Shown: positions 34,171 through 42,290 of the stretch, piece after piece | How positions within the stretch are numbered: the stretch's first letter is position 1 | How the letters are laid out: each line of letters starts with the position of its first letter | Source of the DNA: an uncultured Aquimarina sp. | GTDB lineage: Bacteria > Bacteroidota > Bacteroidia > Flavobacteriales > Flavobacteriaceae | NCBI GenBank assembly: GCA_947498775.1 | Contig: CANMLL010000023.1 | Location: 1-64,000 of the forward strand | Direction: 5' to 3' | DNA length: 64,000 nucleotides | Made by a program: the position numbers and the translations under genes | The notes under the pieces: generated by a model | What the model saw: only the letters and a program-made list of their open reading frames with translations | The model's database searches: none | What the model was told of the DNA's origin: nothing

Positions 34171-34770
34171 TTACTTTAGCAATCCTTCAAACTTCAGGAA
34201 CATATAGTTTTTAACAGTAGATGCTAAAGTCTCTTTACTTTGATTGAAAAAAGCATCATCCGTAATAAGTTGTAAAATGAAATATTGATCAAGCTTTAAA
34301 AGAAGATCCACAGAAATAGGCTTAAATAAGTTGTTTTCAATTCCATATAGATAAAACTGCTTTAAATCTTCAAGTAATCCCTGCAAAAACTCTTCTATTA
34401 TTTTCCAGGCAGAAGGGTAATGCTGTTGTATCTGCTTCAGATAAAAAGCAGAAATGTCTTTGGCTCCCTCTGTTAGGATACTTGCCAAAGTCTCATATTG
34501 ATAATCCAGCTGTAATATTTCTGTGGTAATTTCATTTTTATATGCATTTAGGCGATCGATTCTTACCTGTGTGATATATTCGAAAACCTCTTCCTTGGTG
34601 GTAAAATACTCATAGATTGTTGATTTGCTTTTATTCATTAACAAAGCCAGGTCATCCATAGTTAGGTTGCGCAGATCTTTATATTTTAACTTTGGTAGTA
34701 TGGCATGAGTCCATCGCTCGACTTTCTCGTTTTTCGCTTTTCTATTTCTGGAGGTAGATTTTCTTCCCAT
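34171..34770 (-). CDS. TetR/AcrR family transcriptional regulator
   Basis: 199 residues. The N-terminal helix-turn-helix is clear (LTMDDLALLMNKSKSTIYEYFTTKEEVFEYI, about 40-70), preceded by a basic arm (GRKSTSRNRKAKNEK). The C-terminal ligand domain is all-helical and not recognisable beyond the family. It is divergent from the small ORF/GMC oxidoreductase unit at 34856-36567 and probably controls it and itself. An inverted repeat ACTAT-N10-ATAGT (34794-34813) over the plus-strand -7 element is a possible operator. Its own promoter appears to lie at 34836-34867. Confidence 0.85.
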   Translation of the reverse strand: MGRKSTSRNRKAKNEKVERWTHAILPKLKYKDLRNLTMDDLALLMNKSKSTIYEYFTTKEEVFEYITQVRIDRLNAYKNEITTEILQLDYQYETLASILTEGAKDISAFYLKQIQQHYPSAWKIIEEFLQGLLEDLKQFYLYGIENNLFKPISVDLLLKLDQYFILQLITDDAFFNQSKETLASTVKNYMFLKFEGLLK

Positions 34771-34772
34771 TC

Positions 34773-34803
34773 TTGGTAATTTAGTAAAATCGAACTATAT
34801 TTG
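34773..34803 (+). promoter_or_regulatory. Promoter of the small ORF/GMC oxidoreductase unit, with possible TetR operator
   Basis: TTG (34773-34775), 20-nt spacer, TATATTTG (34796-34803). The dyad ACTAT (34794-34798)/ATAGT (34809-34813) spans the -7 element and the expected start near 34810. Confidence 0.6.
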
Positions 34804-34835
34804 AAACAATAGTCCGAAAAGTTTTATTTCTTTTT

Positions 34836-34867
34836 CAAACATAATCATTTAGTTTATGAAGAATCAA
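34836..34867 (-). promoter_or_regulatory. Promoter of the tetR-family gene
   Basis: On the minus strand TTG (34867-34865), 21-nt spacer, TATGTTTG (34843-34836). Expected start near 34829, so the 5' ends of the two transcripts would overlap by about 20 nt, facing each other. Confidence 0.55.
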
Positions 34868-35017
34868 GCAGCATGGCAAAAATATTCGGGAAAGGTAGCC
34901 TGGACCCACCATATTTGTTTTTGCCTTTCTTTCGGGTATCTACTTTATTATAGTATGTTTATAAAAGGATTATTGAGAGTTTGTAAGCCTAGTAGTAATT
35001 TAATCTTAAAATCATGA
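34856..35017 (+). CDS. Small ORF (53 aa), possible membrane peptide
   Basis: ATG at 34856 and TGA at 35015-35017, overlapping the next start codon as ATGA (35014-35017), the classic arrangement for translational coupling. A good promoter lies upstream with a leader of about 46 nt. The product has one hydrophobic stretch (about residues 20-42, ICFCLSFGYLLYYSMF), flanked by basic residues, and four cysteines. I recognise no family. It could also be only a leader segment of the GMC mRNA. Confidence 0.4.
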   Translation: MKNQAAWQKYSGKVAWTHHICFCLSFGYLLYYSMFIKGLLRVCKPSSNLILKS

Positions 35018-36567
35018 ATGAAGAGTATGATTATGTAATTATAGGTAGTGGCTTTGGAGGATCTGTAAGTGCTCTAAGACTTTCTGAAAAAGGCTATAAG
35101 GTAGTAGTGATTGAAAAGGGCAAGTGGTATGCTTCCAAGGATTTTCCGAAGTCAAACTGGAATCTTAAAAAATGGTTGTGGATGCCTTTTTTTAGATGGT
35201 TTGGGATTATGAAAATGTCATTTTTTAAACATGTAGTAGTCATTTCAGGCACAGGAGTAGGAGGAGGGTCATTAGTATATGCAAATACATTACCGGTCCC
35301 AAAAAAGGAATTCTTTACTTCGGGCAGTTGGAATAAACTAGCAGATTGGCAAGTAGAACTGGCTCCTTTCTATCAAACAGCCCTAAAAATGCTGGGGGCA
35401 CAAAAAAACCCAAAACTTTTTGATGGAGACAAGGCCCTGAAGGAGCTAGCTTCTGATATGAATATAAAAGAAAATTTTGAACCTACCGATGTTGCTGTTT
35501 TTTTCGGGAAACCTAATAAAACAGTCCCTGATCCCTATTTTGATGGTAAAGGACCAGATCGTACGGGCTGTAATTACTGCGGAGGATGTATGACAGGTTG
35601 TAGGTTCGGAGCAAAAAACACATTGGATAAGAACTATTTATACCTTGCGCAGCAATTGGGAGCACAGATTCTTGCAGAGCATGAGGTATACGATGTAATT
35701 CCTTCTGAAGCGGGGTATGAAATAAAATTTAAGTCGTCAACGCGATTTTTTAAGTCCAAAAAGTCAGTAAAAACCAAAGGAGTTATTTTTTCAGGAGGTG
35801 TTTTGGGTACAGTAAAGTTATTACTTAAACTGAAGAAAAAATCATTACCTAAACTTTCTGATCGATTGGGATACGATATTAGGACAAATAACGAAAGCTT
35901 AATCAGTGTAACCAATCTCGACAGAAAAAAAGATATGTCAAAGGGAGTAGCTATTGGATCCATTCTCAACACCGACAAAAACAGTCACCTGGAAATAGTA
36001 AGGTATGCAAAAGGCTCGGGTTTTTGGCGATTATCACACCTACCTCTTACGCACGGTAAGAATACTATAGTGCGAGTGGCTAAGATGATGACAAGTTTTA
36101 TTAAGCATCCGGTTTCTTATATTAAATTATATACTACAAGAGACTGGAGCAAAAGTACAGCCGTTCTGCTATTTATGCAAACCTTGGATAGTACACTTAA
36201 ATTTAGTCGTAATAGTTTCGGGATTATGAATACTAAGGTAGCAGAAGGCAAAAAACCATCTGCATTTATCCCTCAATCTTTAGGTCTGGCAAAGCAATAT
36301 GCATCATTAATCAAAGGAAAAGAAACTGTTTTTGCTCTGGAGCCTTTGGCAGGGATCCCTTCGACAGCACATATTTTGGGAGGTGCGGTAATGGGAGCAA
36401 ATACTTCAGAAGGAGTAATCGATGAGAATAATAAAGTATTTGGATATGAAAATATGTATGTCTGCGATGGATCTATGATATCGGCAAACCCAGGAGTAAA
36501 CCCATCATTATCAATTACAGCTATTTCAGAACATGCAATGAGTAAGATTCCCGAGCATAAAAATTAG
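35014..36567 (+). CDS. GMC-type FAD oxidoreductase (cholesterol oxidase-like)
   Basis: 517 residues. Rossmann FAD motif GSGFGGS (11-17) with the E of the second strand (VVIEKG), then GTGVGGGSLVYANTL, typical of GMC enzymes. A Cys cluster CNYCGGCMTGCRFGAKNTL (about 189-207) is characteristic of the cholesterol-oxidase-like bacterial subgroup. The C-terminus has PLAGIPSTAHILGGAVMG and PGVNPSLSITAISEHA, the substrate/FAD-binding end. The substrate is unknown; sterol or other hydrophobic alcohol is an inference from the subgroup. The gene is divergent from a TetR regulator, which suggests induction by a ligand. Confidence 0.85.
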   Translation: MNEEYDYVIIGSGFGGSVSALRLSEKGYKVVVIEKGKWYASKDFPKSNWNLKKWLWMPFFRWFGIMKMSFFKHVVVISGTGVGGGSLVYANTLPVPKKEFFTSGSWNKLADWQVELAPFYQTALKMLGAQKNPKLFDGDKALKELASDMNIKENFEPTDVAVFFGKPNKTVPDPYFDGKGPDRTGCNYCGGCMTGCRFGAKNTLDKNYLYLAQQLGAQILAEHEVYDVIPSEAGYEIKFKSSTRFFKSKKSVKTKGVIFSGGVLGTVKLLLKLKKKSLPKLSDRLGYDIRTNNESLISVTNLDRKKDMSKGVAIGSILNTDKNSHLEIVRYAKGSGFWRLSHLPLTHGKNTIVRVAKMMTSFIKHPVSYIKLYTTRDWSKSTAVLLFMQTLDSTLKFSRNSFGIMNTKVAEGKKPSAFIPQSLGLAKQYASLIKGKETVFALEPLAGIPSTAHILGGAVMGANTSEGVIDENNKVFGYENMYVCDGSMISANPGVNPSLSITAISEHAMSKIPEHKN

Positions 36568-36764
36568 TTTTTTTTGGGGTTTTGAAAATGCCTGTAGACA
36601 AGGTAAGCACCGTATAGTATAAACAATAGAATAAAAAGAGATCTAAAATTCAATTCCTCTTCAGCTTGCCACCTATTATACAGTCTCAAGCCCCCAAATA
36701 TGATCAGGGCAATACCTATCATTAAATCCCATGCTCTACGGGGAGACTTATTATTACTTTCCAT
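36564..36764 (-). CDS. Small two-helix membrane protein
   Basis: 66 residues with two hydrophobic segments (about 14-27 and 42-57) separated by a charged loop (NRWQAEEELNFRS). Its end overlaps the GMC gene by 4 bp in convergent orientation, and it lies 8 bp after the DUF2007 gene, with which it is probably cotranscribed. Small proteins of this form beside DUF2007 genes are common in flavobacteria; function unknown. Confidence 0.65.
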   Translation of the reverse strand: MESNNKSPRRAWDLMIGIALIIFGGLRLYNRWQAEEELNFRSLFILLFILYGAYLVYRHFQNPKKN

Positions 36765-36772
36765 ACTATATA

Positions 36773-37000
36773 TTAAGAAAGACTTTTTTCTATAATTGGA
36801 ATAGCCTCCTCTACATCATTCTTTTTTACAAAAAGCTGAATGTGATCAGGTACTCCACCACCAAAACCAGCCAACATGCCCGATTTCATATTATCTTGGG
36901 TGATAGAATTTATCCCCCGATCTTGAAGCAAGGTTTGCAAAAACTGGACGTTAATTAAACTACCTGTATATATTCTTTCGTATTCACTTTCAGGAAACAT
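36773..37000 (-). CDS. DUF2007 family protein (putative signal-transducing protein)
   Basis: 75 residues, one domain: YERIYTGSLINVQFLQTLLQDRGI, then VPDHIQLFVKKNDVEEAIPII. This ferredoxin-like fold family has no firm function; GlnB-like binding has been proposed from structure. First gene of a minus-strand pair with the small membrane protein. Confidence 0.8.
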   Translation of the reverse strand: MFPESEYERIYTGSLINVQFLQTLLQDRGINSITQDNMKSGMLAGFGGGVPDHIQLFVKKNDVEEAIPIIEKSLS

Positions 37001-37069
37001 TGTATATCTAATTTTTTAATTTTTAATTTCAATTAAAATAGTAATCCTTTATGGAAGTAAAACATGCAC

Positions 37070-37789
37070 TTACGCATTAAAATATTTACTATTCCAAATG
37101 GCTGGATTAAAATTTTTGCCCAAAGCGAATCCATAAAATAGTACAACAGCAGCTACCGATTTAAACATAAAGAAAAAAATCATTATAAATGCAGAGGTAT
37201 TACTATCCTTGGTAAATAAACCGTCGGGAACCATAAAAGTAAACAAAAGACTCACTAAAAAGGTGAGAAATAATAAATTTTCAAAACTTTTAAAAGACCA
37301 CATCATTATTTTGCGAAGAGGATGCAGGTCATTTCCCCACTTATGAACAAGGTAAAAATAATCATTTCCCATCGGTACAAAGAGAAGAGGGTCATCTGCA
37401 TTTTCTAATTTAAACAGCTTAGAAGGTGCAATGATCTTAAACCCCTTTAGCTCAGTTTGATGCTTCTTCTCTAATTGCTTGATTGCAGAAATAGCCAGAG
37501 CAGGTAGTTTTCCTTTAAAATATTTGGAATCCAAAAATCGTAATCGGTAATCAATACAGATTTTTTTGATCTGATCTAAATGATATATCCTATCTGTTGA
37601 GAGTTGATCAAAATTAAAGGCATTACCAACAACATCAGGTGGCGTATCCAAATTTTTGAGAATGCGTTCTTCAAGTTCGCGATCCTCCTTAAAAATTTGA
37701 TGTATTTGATCTCTCCAACTAGTTGGATCAAACTCTTTTGCTCTTAGTTTCTTAAGCTTGTGTTCTATATTCGTTCTGGGAATCAACAT
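37070..37789 (-). CDS. Conserved membrane protein of unknown function
   Basis: 239 residues. The N-terminal about 160 residues are soluble and charged (a motif KYFKGKLPALAISAIKQLEKKH). Two transmembrane segments follow (about 168-190 and 201-225). I do not recognise a named family. It seems to be transcribed alone, 69 bp upstream of the DUF2007 gene in the same direction. Confidence 0.65.
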   Translation of the reverse strand: MLIPRTNIEHKLKKLRAKEFDPTSWRDQIHQIFKEDRELEERILKNLDTPPDVVGNAFNFDQLSTDRIYHLDQIKKICIDYRLRFLDSKYFKGKLPALAISAIKQLEKKHQTELKGFKIIAPSKLFKLENADDPLLFVPMGNDYFYLVHKWGNDLHPLRKIMMWSFKSFENLLFLTFLVSLLFTFMVPDGLFTKDSNTSAFIMIFFFMFKSVAAVVLFYGFALGKNFNPAIWNSKYFNA

Positions 37790-37944
37790 TTTCTTTTTTC
37801 TTTAGCACTACTAAATTAAGAATTAACGTCTAGGTTTAAAAATATTTGGATGATATAATAGTTTGAAATACAGATGTTTTAACTATTGTTGAAGTGAAAA
37901 GCAAGTTTTATGTTTAAATTACCTCAAAAATGAGTAGTAAAGAA

Positions 37945-38005
37945 CCTCGGGGCAAATCCACGAGGCATTTGTAAGAAACTGATTTTTGATTTCGAGGCAA
38001 GCCTC
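37945..38005. repeat. Intergenic palindromic motifs
   Basis: CCTCGGGG/CCACGAGG (37945-37952 with 37958-37965, one mismatch) and GAGGC-AA-GCCTC (37994-38005). The pair, separated by an AT-rich spacer, resembles dispersed intergenic palindromes of flavobacteria. No gene in 37790-38042. Confidence 0.4.
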
Positions 38006-38042
38006 AGAGCATTTAAATCTCGATTATCGATTAAAAATAGTT

Positions 38043-38888
38043 CTATTGAATTCTACTTACTATAATACCTGTGTTGTTTTTTAATTTTTGGAGATAGGTA
38101 GCAAGAGGTACTTTAGAGATTAATACTTTTCCAGATGTAGAGGCATGCAATAGGTGAATTCTCCCGGTCTTTTGTCGTATCGCAATTCCTGTATGGCTAA
38201 TATCCAAACCCTCAATAGAGGTAGTTATGGCAATGATATCACCAGAGTTTATGAAGCTTTCGTTATCATTAATTTGATCCTTAGGCAGGTAACAGAAATA
38301 AGATTGGTTTATACGCGCCTCAGATTGTTTTATGCGGTCAAAGTTTTTATCATTTTTCAGAAAAGGATAAAGCTCACGATGGGTGCTCATAAAATTTATA
38401 TTCTTCTTTAATTCTTTACCACCAATACCTCCTGTAATATCTTTTAGTATTCCTTTTTTTTCATTGTTAGAAATCCATTCAGAGAAATAATGCAATCGTG
38501 AGCCATAACCATCCAAAATTCCGTCTCGATAACGAATTTTTTGAAGATAGTAGGTATAGCTGTCAAAATCATCTTCGTTATTTTTAAGCATCAGGCTAAA
38601 TGCCACAACATTCTCTACAAAGGTTGTACAGTCCAACCCTTGAAAATTAACAACTAAAGACTCATTGGGATCTATTTCAAGGGTTTTGGCAACATATGGA
38701 GTTCCCAGAAAAGAACTGCCTACAGCTATAATAGTCTTTTCTATACTAGTGTTTGCGGTATTACTATTTTTAAGTTCTGATATTTTGGATTTAAAAACTT
38801 CTTTGTCTTTTGCCGAGCATACAATTTCCTGAGCATTAATAGCATTCAAGAGAAACAAGGAAATAAGAAATGAAATAGTAGTGTTCAT
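38043..38888 (-). CDS. DUF1460 (N-acetylmuramyl-L-alanine amidase-like) exported protein
   Basis: Start chosen at 38888 (MNTTISFLISLFLLNAINAQ, a clean signal peptide); the frame extends 12 codons further to 38924. 281 residues. The NlpC/P60-like catalytic region is visible: LGTPYVAKTLE, then GLDCTTFVENVVAF with the nucleophile Cys, and ISHTGIAIR with a His. Known structures in Bacteroides suggest cleavage of peptidoglycan peptides or muropeptide recycling in the periplasm. A TATATTTG on the minus strand (38950-38943) may be its -7 element. Separated from leuB by a bidirectional terminator. Confidence 0.82.
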   Translation of the reverse strand: MNTTISFLISLFLLNAINAQEIVCSAKDKEVFKSKISELKNSNTANTSIEKTIIAVGSSFLGTPYVAKTLEIDPNESLVVNFQGLDCTTFVENVVAFSLMLKNNEDDFDSYTYYLQKIRYRDGILDGYGSRLHYFSEWISNNEKKGILKDITGGIGGKELKKNINFMSTHRELYPFLKNDKNFDRIKQSEARINQSYFCYLPKDQINDNESFINSGDIIAITTSIEGLDISHTGIAIRQKTGRIHLLHASTSGKVLISKVPLATYLQKLKNNTGIIVSRIQ

Positions 38889-38971
38889 CTGTGATATGTA
38901 TTGAAGTGGTTTCAACCACTTCATTGTGTGAGTCTATAAACACAAATATAGTTTTAAAAATGCCGATATAT

Positions 38972-39008
38972 AAAAAAGCAACCGAGAAAACTTCACGGTT
39001 GCTTTTTT
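38972..39008. terminator. Strong bidirectional terminator after leuB
   Basis: Perfect 13-bp stem AAAAAAGCAACCG (38972-38984) with CGGTTGCTTTTTT (38996-39008). It ends the leuACDB transcript on the minus strand. Confidence 0.85.
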
Positions 39009-39029
39009 AAAACAGAAATACTACTAAAA

Positions 39030-40145
39030 TTAGATAATCGTAGATTGGCCTACGTGTATATTTTCAAAATTGATGTTCGAATCTTCAGGGTTTAGGATAT
39101 AATCTGCAATAAAATCTCCTACTTTTTCTGTGGTAAGAGGATTATTGTTATTTAAATCTGGAGTAGTAAGGTTCAATTCTAATGATTTTTCTACAGCATC
39201 CCTTATCGCCGTGGCTTCTCCTATAAGATCAAAATGTTCTAACAGCATAGCAGCCGATAAAATAGCGGCAATGGGGTTTGCAATTCCTTTTCCTGTTGCC
39301 TGCGGATAGGAACCATGAATTGGCTCAAACATGCAGCACGTATCTCCTACAGATGCAGAAGCTAATAACCCAATAGAACCACCAATTACACTAGCTTCAT
39401 CAGAAATAATATCTCCAAACATATTTTCGGTAAGGATTACATCAAACTGACTTGGGTTTAATATCATCTGCATCGCAGCATTATCTACAAACAAGAAATC
39501 TAATGCTACATCCTTATATTCTTCTGCAATTTCGGTTACTACTTTTCTCCATAACCGTGAAGACTCTAGTACATTGGCCTTGTCTACCAGGGTTAATTTT
39601 TTTCTACGTTTTTGAGCTGCTTTAAATGCAAGGTGAGTGATGCGTTCAATTTCTTCTTTTGAATATTCACATAAATCAGAGGCAACGGTTCCATCATCGC
39701 TTAAGCTTTTCTTTCCAAAGTAGATACCACCGGTGAGTTCTCTATAAATAGAAATATCAGTACCCTCAATAATCTCTCGTTTAAGAGGTGATTTATCAAT
39801 AAGTGTATTATAGGCCTTTACAGGACGAATGTTGGCATAAAGGCCTAGTTCTTTGCGTAATTTTAATAACCCTTGTTCGGGACGTACCGGTGCACTAGGA
39901 TTATTGTCATATTTTGGATCTCCAATAGCTCCAAACAAAACGGCATCTGTACTTGCACACAATTCTAAGGTTTCATCGGGTAACGGATTTCCTTTCTTAT
40001 CTATAGCTATGGCACCTACGAGGGCTTCTCTAAAAATAAATGTATGGTCAAAACTATGACCTACAGCTTCTAATGCTTTTATTGCTTGTGCAGTCACTTC
40101 TGGACCGATTCCATCTCCTGATAATACGGCGATATCTAGTTTCAT
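39030..40145 (-). CDS. leuB: 3-isopropylmalate dehydrogenase
   Basis: 371 residues, full length. GDGIGPEV at the N-terminus, RELTGGIYFG, TLVDKANVLESSRLWR and the FVDNAAMQMI/MFGDIISDEAS metal- and substrate-binding region are all present, with GSYPQATGKGIANP at the NAD site. Converts 3-isopropylmalate to the keto acid that decarboxylates to 2-ketoisocaproate in leucine synthesis. Last gene of the leuACDB operon, 47 bp after leuD. Confidence 0.95.
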   Translation of the reverse strand: MKLDIAVLSGDGIGPEVTAQAIKALEAVGHSFDHTFIFREALVGAIAIDKKGNPLPDETLELCASTDAVLFGAIGDPKYDNNPSAPVRPEQGLLKLRKELGLYANIRPVKAYNTLIDKSPLKREIIEGTDISIYRELTGGIYFGKKSLSDDGTVASDLCEYSKEEIERITHLAFKAAQKRRKKLTLVDKANVLESSRLWRKVVTEIAEEYKDVALDFLFVDNAAMQMILNPSQFDVILTENMFGDIISDEASVIGGSIGLLASASVGDTCCMFEPIHGSYPQATGKGIANPIAAILSAAMLLEHFDLIGEATAIRDAVEKSLELNLTTPDLNNNNPLTTEKVGDFIADYILNPEDSNINFENIHVGQSTII

Positions 40146-40192
40146 AGTATTAATTTTTTTGTCACGCTGGAACCTGACAATTTTCTATTTGT

Positions 40193-40780
40193 TTAAGCTC
40201 TTGAATTTTCAAAAGCCTCTATTTCTGTTTTATTACTTATTAAAAAGTCAATATCATCATAACCATTAATAAGACAAGTTTTTTTATACGGGTTGATTTC
40301 AAAATTTGAAGTAGCACCAGTGGCAAGAATCGTTATTTTTTCTTCTTCAAGATCTACCTCAAATTGTGTGTCCGGATCTTTTTCAATTTCATGAAACAGT
40401 TCTGTTAAGAAATCTGCAGAAATCTGAAGAGGTAATACACCATTATTTAAAGCATTTCCTTTAAAAATATCTGCAAAAAAACTAGAAACAACCACTTTAA
40501 AACCATAATCGTGGATTGCCCAGGCAGCATGCTCACGGCTTGATCCACAACCAAAATTATCTCCAGCTACCAAAATACTACCACGATACTTTTTATCGTT
40601 CATGATAAAATCCTGATTTGCACTACCGTCCTTATTAAAACGCCAATCTCTAAAAAGGTTTTTGCCAAAACCATCTCGGCTGGTTGCTTTTAAAAAACGT
40701 GCAGGTATAATCTGATCCGTATCTACATTTTCGATAGATAGTGGTATGGCAGAGGATGTTAGTTTTGTGAACTTATCCAT
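40193..40780 (-). CDS. leuD: 3-isopropylmalate dehydratase small subunit
   Basis: 195 residues, normal for the family. The swivelling-domain motif GCGSSREHAAWA is intact, and the N-terminus has VDTDQIIPARFLK. Partner of LeuC in isomerising 2- to 3-isopropylmalate. Starts 2 bp after the leuC stop codon, so translation is probably coupled. Confidence 0.95.
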   Translation of the reverse strand: MDKFTKLTSSAIPLSIENVDTDQIIPARFLKATSRDGFGKNLFRDWRFNKDGSANQDFIMNDKKYRGSILVAGDNFGCGSSREHAAWAIHDYGFKVVVSSFFADIFKGNALNNGVLPLQISADFLTELFHEIEKDPDTQFEVDLEEEKITILATGATSNFEINPYKKTCLINGYDDIDFLISNKTEIEAFENSRA

Positions 40781-40782
40781 GA

Positions 40783-42165
40783 TTAATTTAAATGTTTTGT
40801 GATATCAATAATTTTTCCTTCGATTGCCGTGGCTGCAGCTACAAGAGGGCTTGCCAGAATAGTTCTTGAACCCTGTCCTTGTCGGCCCTCAAAATTTCTA
40901 TTTGAGGTTGATACGCAATATTCGCCTTCAGGAATCTTATCATCATTCATGGCAAGACATGCCGAACAGCCTGGTTGACGAAGTTTAAAGCCAGCTTCTT
41001 CAAATACTTCGTTAAGGCCTTCTTGCACAATCTGTTGTGCAACCTGTTGAGAGCCTGGTACAAACCATGCGGTAACATTATTTGCCTTTTTCTTTCCTTT
41101 TATATAACTGGCAGCTACTCTAAAATCTTCTATTCGACTATTGGTACAGCTTCCAATAAAAACATAATTGATTTTTTGATCAATTAACGACTGCCCTTTT
41201 TCAAAATTCATATACGCCAATGATTTTTCAAAAGAAGCATTGTTTTCTTCAGGAATATTTTCTGAAATTTTGATCCCCATACCTGGATTGGTTCCATAAG
41301 TTACCATAGGTTCAATATCGGCTGCATCAAAACTGTATTCTTTATCAAATACGGCACCTTGATCGGTGGGTAATGTCTTCCAATACGCTACTTTTTGATC
41401 AAATTCTGAACCTTTTGGTGCAAATTCTTTACCTTTTATGTATTCGAAAGTAGTTTCATCTGGAGCGATCATTCCACCACGAGCACCCATTTCGATACTC
41501 ATATTACAAACTGTCATACGACCTTCCATAGACATTTCTTCAAATACATTACCTGCATACTCACAGAAGTACCCGGTTCCGGCATTGGTGCCTAATTTTG
41601 CAATTACATACAATATAACGTCTTTTGGTAAAACACCTGGTTTTAATTTTCCGTTTACATTTACGCGAAGGCTCTTTGGTTTTGGAAGAAGTAGACTCTG
41701 GCTAGCAAACACCTGGGCCACCTGGCTAGTACCAATTCCAAAGGCAATAGTACCAAAAGCTCCATGAGTAGAGGTATGACTATCACCGCAAACCATAGTC
41801 ATACCTGGTTGGGTGATCCCTAATTCGGGGGCCATAACGTGTACAATTCCGTTGTATTTATGCCCTAAGCCGTATAATGTAATGTTATGTTTTTTACAAT
41901 TTTCTGTTAGTTGAGCCAATTGATTTCTTGATAACTCATCTTTTATGGGTAAGTGCTGATCTATAGTTGGAGTATTGTGATCTGCAGTTGCCACAATTTG
42001 ATCAGGTCTGAAAATAGGAATTCCACGTTGTTCTAATTCTGCAAATGCTTGCGGACTTGTAACTTCGTGGATCAGATGCTTGTCAATATACAATATTTGT
42101 GGGCCGTCTTCAATTTCTTTGACGACATGTGCATCCCAAACTTTATCAAATAAGGTTTTTTTCAT
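40783..42165 (-). CDS. leuC: 3-isopropylmalate dehydratase large subunit
   Basis: 460 residues. Aconitase-like with the three cluster cysteines: the one in IGSCTNSR and two in QPGCSACLAMN, so a [4Fe-4S] enzyme. HLIHEVTSPQAF near the start and GDSHTSTHGAFG are standard. It follows leuA after 125 bp, a gap that holds an inverted repeat, and overlaps functionally with leuD just downstream. Confidence 0.95.
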   Translation of the reverse strand: MKKTLFDKVWDAHVVKEIEDGPQILYIDKHLIHEVTSPQAFAELEQRGIPIFRPDQIVATADHNTPTIDQHLPIKDELSRNQLAQLTENCKKHNITLYGLGHKYNGIVHVMAPELGITQPGMTMVCGDSHTSTHGAFGTIAFGIGTSQVAQVFASQSLLLPKPKSLRVNVNGKLKPGVLPKDVILYVIAKLGTNAGTGYFCEYAGNVFEEMSMEGRMTVCNMSIEMGARGGMIAPDETTFEYIKGKEFAPKGSEFDQKVAYWKTLPTDQGAVFDKEYSFDAADIEPMVTYGTNPGMGIKISENIPEENNASFEKSLAYMNFEKGQSLIDQKINYVFIGSCTNSRIEDFRVAASYIKGKKKANNVTAWFVPGSQQVAQQIVQEGLNEVFEEAGFKLRQPGCSACLAMNDDKIPEGEYCVSTSNRNFEGRQGQGSRTILASPLVAAATAIEGKIIDITKHLN

Positions 42166-42198
42166 ATTTTATGTATAGTAATCATCGGTCACACCGAT

Positions 42199-42269
42199 CG
42201 TAGTCGAGATGTATATTTGTATAACCATTATTTCACTTTTTCTCGACTACGCTCATAAAAACAGTGAAA
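42199..42269. repeat. Inverted repeat between leuA and leuC
   Basis: CGTAGTCGAGA (42199-42209) pairs with TCTCGACTACG (42241-42251), and a shorter TTTCACT/AGTGAAA pair (42231-42237 with 42263-42269) overlaps it. The core resembles the TTGAGCGGAGTCGA palindrome at 23283. In the operon it could lower or uncouple expression of leuCDB from leuA. Confidence 0.5.
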
Positions 42270-42290
42270 TAAAATATCTTCTTAATTAAA

